Assembly: GCF_047948215.1 (NCBI RefSeq)
Contig: NC_134456.1
Coordinates: 84,894,515 to 84,958,514, forward strand
Source of the DNA: Lycorma delicatula
Lineage: Eukaryota > Arthropoda > Insecta > Hemiptera > Fulgoridae
DNA length: 64,000 bases
Direction of reading: 5' to 3'
The position numbers and the translations under genes were made by a program. The notes below the pieces were generated by a model, which worked only from the letters and a program-made list of their open reading frames with translations, was not told where the DNA came from and ran no database searches. Positions 36,421 to 47,639 of this stretch are shown in pieces (the first letter of the stretch is position 1; each line of letters opens with the position of its first letter).

Positions 36421-37492
36421 TGATTATGATCAACCTCATTAATGATTATGTTTAATTTTTTATGTATATTGTATTTAAATAAACAATACTGTGGGACTTT
36501 TAAACTGTTCAAAAAAAAGTTGAGCTTTAAGCTTACCACAAAAGACTCATATTGAAGGTTATTGGGTATTATTTTTACTACAGCTAACTTTTAACTATAG
36601 AATCATTAACCTCTGGAATCTGTAGGTAATATTGTGGTCATAACTAGGGTCAACTGTTAATAGTGGAAACTGTTCCCTTAAATAAAAAGCTAATGAACTT
36701 ACATCAATGATGCTAATGGTAATAATTAACAGTAGTTAATGGCTGGCTAGTGACAGTAGCAGTTAATATATGTTTAAATAAAAATGACCAATTAATAGCA
36801 TTCCCTGAAAAAAAAATAAACCACAGCCCTTAAAAACTATTAATGGTTCTGCAATACCTAAAATACTTTAGGAAGAAGCATCTTGGAAATTGAAATGTGC
36901 TAAATAAGGTAATGTGTTAAATCTGTTAATTTAAAATGACAATGCCAAAGCCATGATAAACACACAAATTCCATGTATGTCTTTAAAGTTAAACAATGCT
37001 TGGAGCAGTTTCCCAGCAAGGTGTTTGTATTCTATTATGTATTATTAACAGATCAAACAATGCTGCTCCTTTTTTGTATAATATTTCTGCTGCCACCTGT
37101 TTCTTTTAACATAATTTTATCATGTTTTAAGTATTTGATGTGAATTATGTTAATTTCACACTTGAAAATATGAAAAACAAATAAATAGTTCATAGCATAT
37201 GTTGAGGTAGTAAACGTATAAAATATGTACAGCATATATTGTCAATGTAAAGTAAAGTAATGTGTGGCAAATCAATAAATTCAACAGTAGATAATTTTGA
37301 TAGATTTATGGGTTATGTTATTTTTTAATTACTGTATATACAGAAGCAAATTCTAGTCAAGATTGATAATGCAGCTATCACTTCTATGTAGTCTTTAATC
37401 CATCACAAGCTTCCCACCTAACAATGCTTTGTTCTTCTCTTTTGAACAGATTTATGATTTAAGCTTTGTTTTAATCCTATAAGAAACTTATA

Positions 37493-38732
37493 CAAGGTCT
37501 GTTCAAAAAATAATTGTACTTTTCTCTGGTGCTTAAAGAGATATTTTGAGACATGTGACTGGCATCACTGAATAGTGTAGAAACTAATGAGCTTCCCACC
37601 ACCTGTGTGTGTTATGTTATTTAGTGCCTTCGGCAACTTTTATTTGTAACTTAAAGAAACAAAGAGTTGCAGTAAAAATTTATGTTAAGCTTTATCAAAA
37701 ATTTTACCAAACCACAAAATTATTCAAGAGGCTCACAGGGAGGGCGGTGTAAGTTCTGAGGCAAACAAAATGCTGAGTGTGGTCCAGACGTTTTTAGAAG
37801 AAATATCTACCAAAGAAGACAATCATCCAGGAGGACCACTGACACCAATAGAGATGTTCTACATTGCTGAAGTGAATGATTTCGTGCTATCAAATTGACG
37901 TTTAACAATTCATGAGATAACAAAAAATACTGTTATTCTTATTGAATTTTGTTGGATTCATGGCATGAAATCCAAACTGAAAAATTAGGAATGCATTGTT
38001 TCACCACCAAGTTCATTCTAAAAGCACAAAAGCAAAAAGATAATTGTATAGAGATCTTTTATTAACTTTGATGAAACGTTTTTGATAAAACTTGTCAATG
38101 ATAATAAATGGTGATAATAACATGATTATGATGAAGAACAGTCTCAGTTATTGCATTGGAACAGAAAAACATCATAGACACCGTAAAAAGCATGTAAAAG
38201 TCATACAAACACAGAGCTGATGTTGACAGCCTTTTTTGACTTCAGAAATAATTTGCCTTGAGTTTCTATATGGAGGATAGATGGTTGTCATTAAAACCTA
38301 AAAGTCATCAGACATTTCCATGAAAAATGTGAGGAAGACATGACCTTTAGCATTCCAACTCATGGGTACTTCATAATGACAATGTGCCAACCTACATGTC
38401 GCAGCTAATTTGTGAATTTTATATAAAAAAAATGTCTGTGCCATCCCTATCAACCATACTCACCAATATGACTACCCCTGGTAGTAAAATCCCCTGCTGA
38501 CCTTTTTATTTACAATTGCTGTTAAAAGAACAGAGATTCAAGACAATAGAATCTATAAAAGAAAAAAGAAAACAATGCTCTGTACACTACTTTCAAAGTT
38601 CAGAGCTGGTTCTCAAAGTGGAAAGGAAGTTAATGAAGTTACGATCAGCAAAGAGATTAATGCTGTATTTAAAAAAGAATAGAAAGTGTCTGGTTACTCT
38701 TTTTAATCAGACTTTGTATATACAAGGAAGGA
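37493..38732 (+). mobile_element. Decayed mariner-family transposon in an Arl5 intron
   Basis: The candidate terminal repeats are TACAAGGTCTGTTCAAAAAA (left) and the reverse complement TACAAAGTCTGATTAAAAAG (right). Between them, plus-strand pieces include VAVKFYVKLYQKFYQTTKLF (N terminus), SWVLHNDNVPTYMSQLICEF (second-Asp region) and LLKEQRFKTIESIKE (after the third-Asp region, which is disrupted). Many stops and frameshifts are present. Confidence 0.65.
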
Positions 38733-39371
38733 AATTATGAGTACGTAATTAAAAATCTTTAACAAATCTATGCAGAGAGATTTACACAGAAAGGTAAGTT
38801 TTCAGATGAACTAAACATTAAGTTATTTGTTCAAATTATAAAAAAAATAAAATGAAGATGTAGTGCAATAAAAATATTTCTACAATAAAACTAAATTTAT
38901 GATTCTGATGCTGTGCTCAAAGATTCAAATATATCATTCTTATTATTCTATTATTATACAACAATTAAAAAAAAAAAAAAAAAACAGGTGTCAGGTTTTT
39001 TAAAGGTTTTTTTAACCTAAATTAGGTGCTAAGTTTAAAAAAATTAAATGTCTGTACTATCAGTAAAGTATATTTATGTTTAATTTTTAAATAAAAATGC
39101 TACACACATAAAATCTTATTTACATATTTACTTCTTTGCTATCATATAAAGATACACTTTATTGACTAAACTGTGTCAAAAAGTCAGTTTGAATTAATTA
39201 CTATAAAAAAAACCACTAGATGGATGCAGTTAAATGGCGAGCAGTTTTTCAAAGAATAATGAAATTCTTTATATACTATGGAAGTGGCAGTCAGTATATT
39301 AAAAAAAATATTTTATGTAATTATTATTTCCTAAAATTAGATAAATATGTTGAAAATGTACAAATAATTAC

Positions 39372-39607
39372 CCTTCTCCAGATAAAGCACAACATGATTG
39401 TATATGCCATTGATGTTTCTTAATGGCAGTTAAATCAAGTTGTCTACTAATTTCAGCAGCTGACATTGCACCTTTAACATCTTGTTTATTGGCAAATATT
39501 AAAACCGCAGCTTTACTTAATTCTTCATGGTTTAACATTCTGTACAACTCCTCTCTGGTTACTGATAATCGCTCCCTGTCTGTTGAGTCAATAACAACTA
39601 TAACAAA
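39372..39607 (-). CDS. Arl5: ADP-ribosylation factor-like 5, exon with G4/G5 motifs
   Basis: This exon encodes residues 86-163 and two bases of Gly164. It follows a TTTTTCCAG acceptor, begins [20 protein letters not shown] and continues through [15 protein letters not shown] (the guanine-specificity NKQD box) to [12 protein letters not shown] (the G5-type CAL). The donor is GG|GTAATT. It is 236 nt with phase 0 in and phase 2 out, matching the exons on each side. The preceding intron is 17.4 kb and the following one 5.3 kb. There is no stop or frameshift, so the exon looks functional. Confidence 0.95.
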
Positions 39608-40479
39608 CTGGAAAAAGACATAATAGTTCAGTTAGATAATTATTTAATGCTAAATAAATAAAAAATATACTACTTTAAAAAAAAAATAATTTTCAAGTTC
39701 TGTTGAAGCTGATACACATTGTAACAGTTAAAAAGTGAAATCCAGCACTCTTCATGTTAACTTTGTGATACAAAATTGTAATTGAAGTTACCTAAAGCTT
39801 TTTAGTCCAAAAGCAAGTTTTATATAGTATATAAATTCACATCATCATTGTTATACAAATATATAAAATACCTAATAAAGAAATCACAATGACTGTTAAT
39901 AAACAACTGATGAAAACTCTGCAAATGTTTATTAAGATGTATGAAAAATCATCATATGATAATCAGGGGCAGCACTGATGTAGTGAATATTAAAACAAAA
40001 ATAATCAGGAATATCTTTGTTAAAAATCTTGATAGGAATAAAGTGTCTGAAAAAATGGTGGTAAAGCAACTTATCAATGAGTAAAACCAAACACCAATAA
40101 TAAAAACTCTTTCATGTCAAATAAAATTTGACATGAATTTTTTTTTAACATACTGTGATTGCCATTACAACTGATGAGATATAGGTTAAAATAAATAACA
40201 CAAGCCTGCAAAAATGTGGGTTTTGGAATGTTCTCCAACTTTTGATAATTGATTCATATGTATTTTTTGGCGCTGAATCTGAAAATAACCTTTATTTTTT
40301 CCATCACATTAGGATTTTTCACAAATCGCAATTTCAAAATTTGTAAAAAGTTGAAAAATTGCAAAAATGTGATACTATAAAATAGACAAAAAAGGTTTTT
40401 TTTTTATAATAAATTAATATAATATATTCATCTTTTTGGCATATACTATGCAAAACAGTTGAGTGGTCTGAAGAGGATG

Positions 40480-42420
40480 AGGGTGAGACAGCCGGGAGAG
40501 CTTGGCCGACAAGTTGTGATAAGACTTAACAATATGTAACATGTTTATTGGAAGCTGTCCGCGCCATTCATGCACTGTGCAACTACTTTCAGTGTTGTTT
40601 CAACCATCAGCATATGTAAATTTATGTTTTTCCATCCTCCATGATCAAATGCGTTTTTGTTGGTGGAAAATATATTTTCAGGTCATACAGCAAACTTTCT
40701 TTTGAAAATGACTTCAAGAAGCTGCAAAAAATGCGCAGATTCTTTTTGTTGCATTTGTGGTGAGTTAATGATGCAAAAGCAAAGAAGAAATATAACAAAT
40801 TTCGTTCAACAAGTGTACCTCATGTACTTCAGATTGAAAATAGGAGAAGATACAGAGACAACTTGGGCACCCCACTTATGTTTGCTACACATGTGTTGAA
40901 GATCTTATATGGTGGTCAAAGGGTGAACAAGAAGCGTTTAGATTTGGAGTTCCAATGGTGTGGCAGAGCCACGAAATCACACCAATGATTATTTGATTAT
41001 TACTTTTGTTCGACTGGTGTTCATGGTTTCAATTTGAAAAATAAAAAAAGAATCATCTATCCAAATGTGCCATCCGCTTTATGCCCGGTTCCTCATGGTC
41101 CAGACATACTAGCGCCAATTTCACCAGAAAATTTACCTGAAATAGATGGTTCCACAAGTGATTTAAATAACATCAAGGAGTGTGAACCTGGAGACAGCTG
41201 TGTGACTTATTCACAGTCTGAACTAAACGATTTGGTTTGAGACACATCTGAACACAGAAAATTCAGAACTGCTTGGTTTGAGGCTTAAGGAGAAGAACCT
41301 GCTAGCAGCTGGCACATCATTTTTCTGGTTCAGGTACAGAGAAGAGTATTTTCTTCCATATTTTTCGAAAGAAGGAAAATCAGTCTTCAGCACTGATGTA
41401 CATGGACTTTTGAGTCGACTTAACATTCCGTATGAAAGTACCGATTGGAGAATGTTCATCATAGATTCATCCAAAACAAGCATCAAACTTGTCCTTCTTC
41501 ACAATGGGAATACGTATTCGTCAATACCAGTTGAACATCCTGTCTATTTAAAAGAAGGTTATGATAATTTGGAATTCATTCTTGATAAAATTAAATTGAC
41601 AGTCATAAGTGAATTATGTACGGCGATCTCAAAATAATATCAATGCTCAATAATAACAGCAAGGAGAATACACAACGTTTCCTTGTTTTTTGTGTGAATG
41701 GGATAGCAGAGACAGAGAAAAATATTGGATAAGGAAAGATTGGCCAAAAAGAACTTCATTAGAACCTGGAACCAAAAATGTGCTACAAAGAGCTCTCATA
41801 GATCAGAATAAAGTTCTCCTTCCACCTATGCATATCAAGTTAGGTTTGATGAATCAATTTATCAAAGCCTTACCAAAAGAAGGTAAATGTTTTAAATACA
41901 TTTGAGATAAATTTCCAGTCTTATCAACCGCCAAACTAAAAAACAGTGTCTTTACTGGTCCTGACATTAGAAAACTTCTCAAAGATGGTAATTTTGAGAA
42001 ATAATGGAAGCTGCAGAAAAAGAAGTCTGGGGAGCTTTTAAAGACATAGTAACCAAGTTTCTTGATGATAAGAAAGATCTGAGCTTCAAATCAATCCTTG
42101 AGAACATACTGCAAAAGTGTAAAAATTTAAGCCGTTCCATGAGCTTGAAGAGAAATTCACTTCCTAAATTTGCATGTGGAATATTTTCCTGAAAATCTGG
42201 GTGCTGTCAATGAAAAGATGGGTAAGAATTTCATCAGGACATGAAAGAAATGGAAAGGAAGTTTCAAGGAAAATGGGCTATTATGATGACAGCAGACTAC
42301 TGCTGGATGTTACACCAAGATGAACCCTATAGAGAACACAGAAGGAAAACCATGAAGCAGAGTATAAGCCGTTCAAAGAAACTTTGACACATGGAATAAG
42401 AATGTAAGTATGTTTCGTAC
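40480..42420 (+). pseudogene. Decayed copy of an unnamed repeat-family protein (RNase H-like candidate)
   Basis: Plus-strand pieces in three frames join into one protein of roughly 550 residues. From the N terminus they are: a Cys-rich block CKKCADSFCCICGEL and WAPHLC (probable zinc site); PNVPSALCPVPHG; an acidic linker; a SQSELNDLVRHLN block; FSTDVHGLLSRLNIPYES; WRMFIIDSSKTSIKLVLLHN; LCEWDSRDREKYWIRKDWP; LPPMHIKLGLMNQFIKAL; and a C-terminal FHQDMKEMERKFQGKW followed by ADYCWMLHQDEPYREH. I recognise this as a protein repeated in arthropod and cnidarian genomes, usually annotated as uncharacterised, and I cannot name its transposon class. At least four frameshifts and some stops are present, so it is dead. 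It sits antisense in an Arl5 intron. Confidence 0.7.
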
Positions 42421-42570
42421 TTCATCATTAAGGGTGGGTAAAAAGGGGGAGTTGGTTTCTAAAGACATGATGTACCTCATAAAAATTAATTAAATAAATT
42501 TAAAAATGCACTGAAACAGAAATTAGGCTTATTTTGTGGCAATTTCATTAGAAATTAAGGAGTCAATAAA

Positions 42571-42702
42571 CCCACCAGGTTGGTGTAGTGGTGAACTGGT
42601 CATCGCAAATCAGCTTATTTTGAAGTCGAGAGTCCTAAGGTTCAAATCCTAGTAAAGGCAATTTACTTTTACACGGATTTGAATACTAGAAAAAAAGAGT
42701 TT
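42571..42702 (+). repeat. tRNA-derived SINE, family A, 3'-truncated
   Basis: It begins CCCACCAGGTTGGTGTAGTG, with A box TGGTGTAGTGG and B box GGTTCAAATCC (near 42639), then GTAAAGGCAATTTACTTTTA. The order and sequence match the copy at 14190-14454, but this one ends near GAATACTAG and lacks the 3' body. It keeps the better Pol III boxes of the two. Confidence 0.8.
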
Positions 42703-42909
42703 TAAAACGTTTTAATCCATAAGTATGTAGTATATTTTCTAGATTTTAAAATGTTCAAATTTATAAACTACTCAATACAGGAAAGATTTACAAGAAACAA
42801 GGATAACATCACTGGGTTCTACTGTCTTTTTTTCAGAAAAAAATTGTTAATTTTTTTACAGTAAATAAATATTTAATAAATAAATAAATGAACAAGTAAA
42901 CATATATAA

Positions 42910-44196
42910 AAGGTCTGTAAATAAAATAATGAGACTGGTTCAGAAAAACTTTTTATTTACAATTCAATTATACTTGGACTCTACCACCTTCGAAAAAGTT
43001 CCCTTGGGAAGCCATGCAACACTTCAAATGATTTTTCCACTCTTCAGTGAGTGTTGGAAGTCAGAAACCGGAATATCCATCAAATAGCTGGTTACATTTT
43101 TTTTTAATGTTTTCTATTGTTCCAAAATGGTGTCCCTTGAGGTGTTCTTTTAAAGTCCGTAACAGGAAAAAGTTGCAGTGACTCAAGTCAGGTGAATAAG
43201 GTGGTTAAGGAACTACAGCAATGTTTTTCTTTGCCAAAAACTCATTAACTGAGAGTGCAGTGTGACAAGGTGCATTGTCATGATACAGCATCCAATTGTC
43301 TTTGATGGCTAGTCTCACATAGGAAACTCTTTTCCGCAGTCTTTCAAGAATTTCTTGAAAAAAAAAATTGGTTTACAGTCTGGCCTGTAGATAAAAATTC
43401 CTTATAGATAATGCCATTACTATCGAAGAAACAAATTAGCATGGTTTTGATTTGTTCATTTTTTCTTTTTTGGGACGTGCTGTGTTTGAAGTGTGCCACT
43501 TCTTGCTCTGGCGTTTTGTTTCTGGGTCGTACTCAAATATCCAAAATTCATCACCAGCAGTAACATTTTTTAGAAAATCAGGGTCAGTTTCAATTTGCCC
43601 TAAAAGATCGCGGCACACTTCCACCCTGTTGTTTTTCTGTTCAACAGTGAGGTTTTTTGGGAACAATTTTGCTCAAACTTTTTTCAAGTCCAATTCATTT
43701 ATCAAAATTTGATGGGCTGTATGGTTCAAATTCAATTGTTCTGCTATCATTCTGACAGTTAATTGCCTGCCGGTTGTACCATAGATTTACTTAACATTAT
43801 TGTCATTTTATGATGTTAACGGTCTTCCAGAGCATGGATTGTCAGCAACTTGTCCCAGCCATCTGAAAATGCTTTAAACCACCTAAAAACTTGGGCTCGT
43901 GACAGAGTGTCAACTCTATACGTCCTTTTCAATTTTGAAAAAGTTTCAGTAGCATTCTCACATGGTTTAACACAAAACTTGATTGCACAACATTGCTCAC
44001 AATTATTATCACTCATTTTTGTAACACACAACAAAAACTCATTTCTCGAAAAGTTTGGTACATCACACGAGGGAACAATAGACTAAAAATATTCCTAATA
44101 TAAATCAGGTTTTCATATAACCATACCAGTAACTTGACAGTGTTGCCACTTTGGCTGCCAATAAAAAACTAGTCTCATTACTTTATTTATGGACCT
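42910..44196 (-). mobile_element. Mariner-family transposon with TIRs, inactive
   Basis: The ends are inverted repeats: AGGTCTGTAAATAAAATAAT at the left and the reverse complement AGGTCCATAAATAAAGTAAT at the right. The transposase reads on the minus strand from MSDNNCEQCCAIKFCVKP through RAQVFRWFKAFSDG, MFPKNLTVEQKNNRVEVCRD, TAGDEFWIFEYDPETKRQSK (first Asp), LYHDNAPCHTALSVNEFLA (second Asp) and YSPDLSHCNFFLL, to EHLKGHHFGTIENI. The third catalytic Asp is replaced by Asn (HCN), a Gln codon before it is a stop, and the middle of the N-terminal domain is missing. A TA microsatellite flanks the right end. Confidence 0.88.
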
Positions 44197-44198
44197 CA

Positions 44199-44212
44199 CA
44201 TATACACATATA

Positions 44213-44243
<31 letters not shown>
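44199..44243. repeat. (TA)n microsatellite
   Basis: TA repeats next to the right end of the mariner at 42910-44196. Confidence 0.9.
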
Positions 44244-44248
<5 letters not shown>

Positions 44249-44484
44249 CTACATGCTGTGCTTACTACTGAGGTCTGTCTGCCTCTCCCTGCTAGACAAG
44301 ACTGGAGTCTATCATGAAACAAAGTCAGGGGTATGAACTGAAGTTGAGTTCAATAAGGGAACTAGGACTAAATTTTGTTGTTGTGAACAACATTTTTGGT
44401 GGTATGTTGTTGTTTAATTTGCCTCGAATTTATGAGACATTTACTAGAAATTGGCTCACTGAAAGTCGAAACTGGCGCGGGGTT

Positions 44485-44772
44485 TGTGCTTCCACATACT
44501 CGGTTAGCTAGTTCAGAGGGCAACGATGTAGGGCATTTAAGATGTCCAGACGAGTCCTACAGCGAAGACAAAAGCTGAGTTTGAAAATCACCGATGTAAA
44601 TGTCTACCGAGGCATTTACATCGGTGGCATCCAACGAGGTCTGGCTTACTACTATGAAGGGTAAAAAGTTAGAGAGCGAAAGACAACTCCCGTTAAAGCC
44701 CATCAGGGCTTGGTAAGTGGGTGGGGGGGAGTGGCAACCGGAAGCATTACAAGGCAGGTGTCTTCCCCTACG
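44485..44772 (+). repeat. Jockey-like LINE 5'-UTR units, order Y then X
   Basis: Block Y (44485-44630) starts GTGCTTCCACATACTCGGTT and ends in a perfect 13-bp hairpin (44590-44625, arms ACCGATGTAAATG / CATTTACATCGGT). Block X (44688-44772) runs from CCCGTTAAAGCCC through a G run to TCTTCCCCTACGG. Both blocks recur in opposite orientation at 48411-48645 but in the order X then Y. That is what two windows onto a tandem (XY)n 5'-UTR array would give. Confidence 0.65.
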
Positions 44773-44799
44773 GGGTTGGGATGTGCTTAGTATCGTTCA

Positions 44800-45160
44800 G
44801 CGTGACATTAGCTAGCCGACATCTATCGGTTTAATATTAGTTAAATATGTAAATTTTAATATTTTGATTTAAATCTTACGACAAAGTAATTCTATTACTT
44901 TAGAACTTATTTTAATAATTAATGCTATGGATTAAGTAGTGTATAGTAGTACGTAAACTATTTTTACTTACATTTAAAATATTAGTATAAAGATAGAGAC
45001 TGTTCAGACATAATCACCGCCTTATTTATATTAGCTATATACGCTAATGTAAGCCATTGTTTATTTATTCTATATTTACTTTAAATGTTAAGTGACTTTA
45101 TTCTTAAGACGAATCCAATATCAATATTTAAATTAAGGTTTATAAGTTAATTTGAAGACT
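44800..45160. other. AT-rich insert within the Jockey-like fragment
   Basis: About 360 bp of host-like AT-rich DNA separates the 5'-UTR units from the gag region. It may be an insertion or the break between two separate fragments. No feature was recognised inside. Confidence 0.35.
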
Positions 45161-45169
45161 AGTCGCCCA

Positions 45170-46800
45170 CCCCCTCCTCGCTCACCATCCCCGGGACCTT
45201 CCGGCGGAGAGGTTCTAAGCGTGGGAGCCCGTTAGAGGGTCAAGCGTGAGGCGTTGGTAGCTGTGGACATTGAGTCCCAGGGGCCAGCTACACCCGAGGG
45301 CGGTTCGGAAACTGCAGCCGCCACCATGGTGGTGGTGAAGAACCCCTTCACAACCACCGGTCGTGAAGCGGGAGAAAATTCCGCCGATCATGTTGGACTG
45401 CCCTAGGGAGTGGCCCACGTTGGCAAGAGCCATATCCGCCATAGTCCAAGGGCGCCTGGCCGCAAAGAGCACCGGGTTTTCGATAAGGGAGGAATTTCCA
45501 GGAAGTGCAGAGCTTTCTGCACTGGAAGGGCATTGCCTTTCATACATATCAGATACCTAAGAAGAGGAAGCTTAAGGTCATGGTATCCTTGGGACCATAA
45601 TTGGTATCATGGGATCACTTACGAGGAAAAAGGACAGGAGCTCTTCTCACTTGGCTTCTACGTGATGTCGGTCAAAAAGTTGACCATAAGGGACGATAGG
45701 GAAACCCCTACGTGTCTTGTGGCACTTAAATGAACGCCAGCCACCAGGGTCATCTACGACCTGGACAACCTCTTTTATTGCAAAATAACAATGACTGCCT
45801 ACGTGTCACGAGGGACTCCACCAAATGCCACAGATGGCAAACGTTCGGCCGCTCGTCGAACTATTGCCGCAGGGCACACCTCGCAAAATGTGGCGGGGAC
45901 CACGAAACGTAGCCTGCCTCAAGACACGCGAAGAGTCTCCGCCTCGTGTGCGAATAGCAAGGAGCTACACCCAGCCAATTATAAGGGTTGTCCTTATTAT
46001 AAGGAACATCTGGTCCGACAAAAGGGCACCCCCCTTCGAAGGTCCGTAGTCACTGAAAGGCGTAGCTGGGCGCGAGTCAGAGGCCTCACTGGCGACCCAT
46101 TTGCAGGCAAGCCGCAAGTGACTATGTCCGCGGCCAAGGCGGCGGTGGTAAAAGTCCGTGACCGTGCTATTCACATACAAGCGACGCGCTCCGGCTAGAC
46201 AGCTGGAAATCTCAGGGGTCAAAATATCCTTTGGGACGAAAGTTAAGTCTGGGAATGGCTAATCTTAAGGGAACATGTTAAGTATGTGACCCAGAGAGCA
46301 GAGGCCGGCAGGGCTTCCTTATACTCAGTGCTTAACCGAACCAGCCTCATTCCGCTGGCGACTGAAATACTCATATATCAACTCTACGTCTTGTCAATTC
46401 TGACGTACACCTACTCCGCACGGGAGGCCTTTTTGTGCTTTACGCTTCAGAAAATGCTGAAAGTCGTCCAAAACGTGGCGTTGCGGACGATTCTGGAGCA
46501 CCGTAGTTCGTCAGAAACGCCACACTTCGCTACAACGCGAGCATAAAAACAGTGTCGGAGGTAAGCGTAGCACAGGCGATGTCCGAGCACAGCCATCTTA
46601 GGGACATCTATCGAGAAGATCCTGCACCGCAGGGTTTAAGGAAAAGACCTCACGCCGTGTTAGTTTTTCCATATACTTCTCAGTGGGAGCGATTAATTGT
46701 GTTGTGGTGCGCTCCGCAAGTAAACTCAACAGGAAACCGGTAGAACGCCGCTACCTGGCCGAATACTTTTCATTGTCTACGGTCACGTAGGCAAAATTCA
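45170..46800 (+). mobile_element. Jockey-clade LINE: gag remnant joined to the RT C terminus by an internal deletion
   Basis: The gag region reads PPIMLDCPREWPTLARAISA, then IVQGRLAAKSTGFSIREEF, and later three zinc-knuckle remnants (KCHRWQTFGRSSNYC, CGGDHET, and a block around ELHPANYKGCPYYKEHLVRQ), which is typical of Jockey ORF1. About 60 bp after gag ends (46220-46280) the sequence jumps to the C terminus of ORF2: AEAGRASLYSVLNRTSLIPL, then YQLYVLSILTYTYSA, LKVVQNVALRTILE and DIYREDPAPQGLRKRPHAVL. Endonuclease and most of the RT are absent. Stops and frameshifts are frequent. The 3' end is near 46800, where AT-rich repeats begin. Confidence 0.75.
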
Positions 46801-46807
46801 ATTTATC

Positions 46808-47110
46808 AAATAGATAAACTAAATAAAATCTCTTTTGTAAATCTTTTATTCAAAATTAATGGAATTGGTATTTATGTTAATCTCATCCTATTTTAATATT
46901 CTTTATTATTATTATTATTAGTAATTTATATTATTCAACTAGAGTTCATTATTAGTAAACACTTAATTCTTCAACAAGATAAATTAAATAAAAACTTTTG
47001 TTGTTAACCTTTATTTAAAATCTATTGAATCCGTATTTAAGCCAATAGTATCCTATTTAAATATTCTTAATATAATTAATTAATATTCTTAATATAATTA
47101 ATTAATAATC
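46808..47110 (+). repeat. Two degenerate tandem units, AT-rich
   Basis: A unit of about 165 bp starting ATAGATAAACTAAATAAAA (46810) recurs at about 46976 as AAGATAAATTAAATAAAAAC. Matching internal blocks include TTTATTCAAAATTAATGGAA / TTTATTTAAAATCTATTGAA and TCCTATTTTAATATTCTT / TCCTATTTAAATATTCTT. The second unit ends in three short TTAATATAATTAATTAATA repeats. It lies directly 3' of the LINE and may be an array of 3' ends. Confidence 0.65.
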
Positions 47111-47639
47111 TTAATATAATTAATAATATTGATAATATTCTCATTATAGGTAAATTTTTTTTTGTTTTTGCGCGGGAACGCAAAGCGTGATTTTGCCAAA
47201 GCGCGAGGTATGCGTATAATGTTATCATATATATGTTGCCTTATAGATTATAAATCCCCACCAAATTTACAAGCTAAATTTTATGAAACCCCAATATGTA
47301 AGTAGGTAAAAACATGACACTGCGTTCTTTCGCTTTGGAGGCTATGTTTGAGGTTTGTCATATTGTCCGCAATGAGGTTTGTAATCGTATGTTGTATAAT
47401 ACAACATACAAATCTTTCCTGCAATATAGGACATGCTTTTTTGTTTTGTCTGTTTCAGCTCTGTGTGAACCAGAACAACGACTGATGCAATTGCCTTGAA
47501 ATACATTCACATCAGTAAATCCCGCCCTAGTCAAGTTTTGCCATCTAAGAAGACATCAGACACCTAACTCTACCACGTAGCCCTCAGGAACTGCTAACAG
47601 CCTACCCGCGGAAGATTAAAGACCCCGTGCGCCTAACTC

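Noticed and set aside
42571..42660. Possible tRNA gene (good A and B boxes)
   Set aside because: No clover leaf can be closed, and the body continues like the SINE at 14190-14454.
44151..44336. Overlapping open frames of about 60 codons on both strands across the TA tract
   Set aside because: They are generated by the TA microsatellite (Ile-Tyr repeats).
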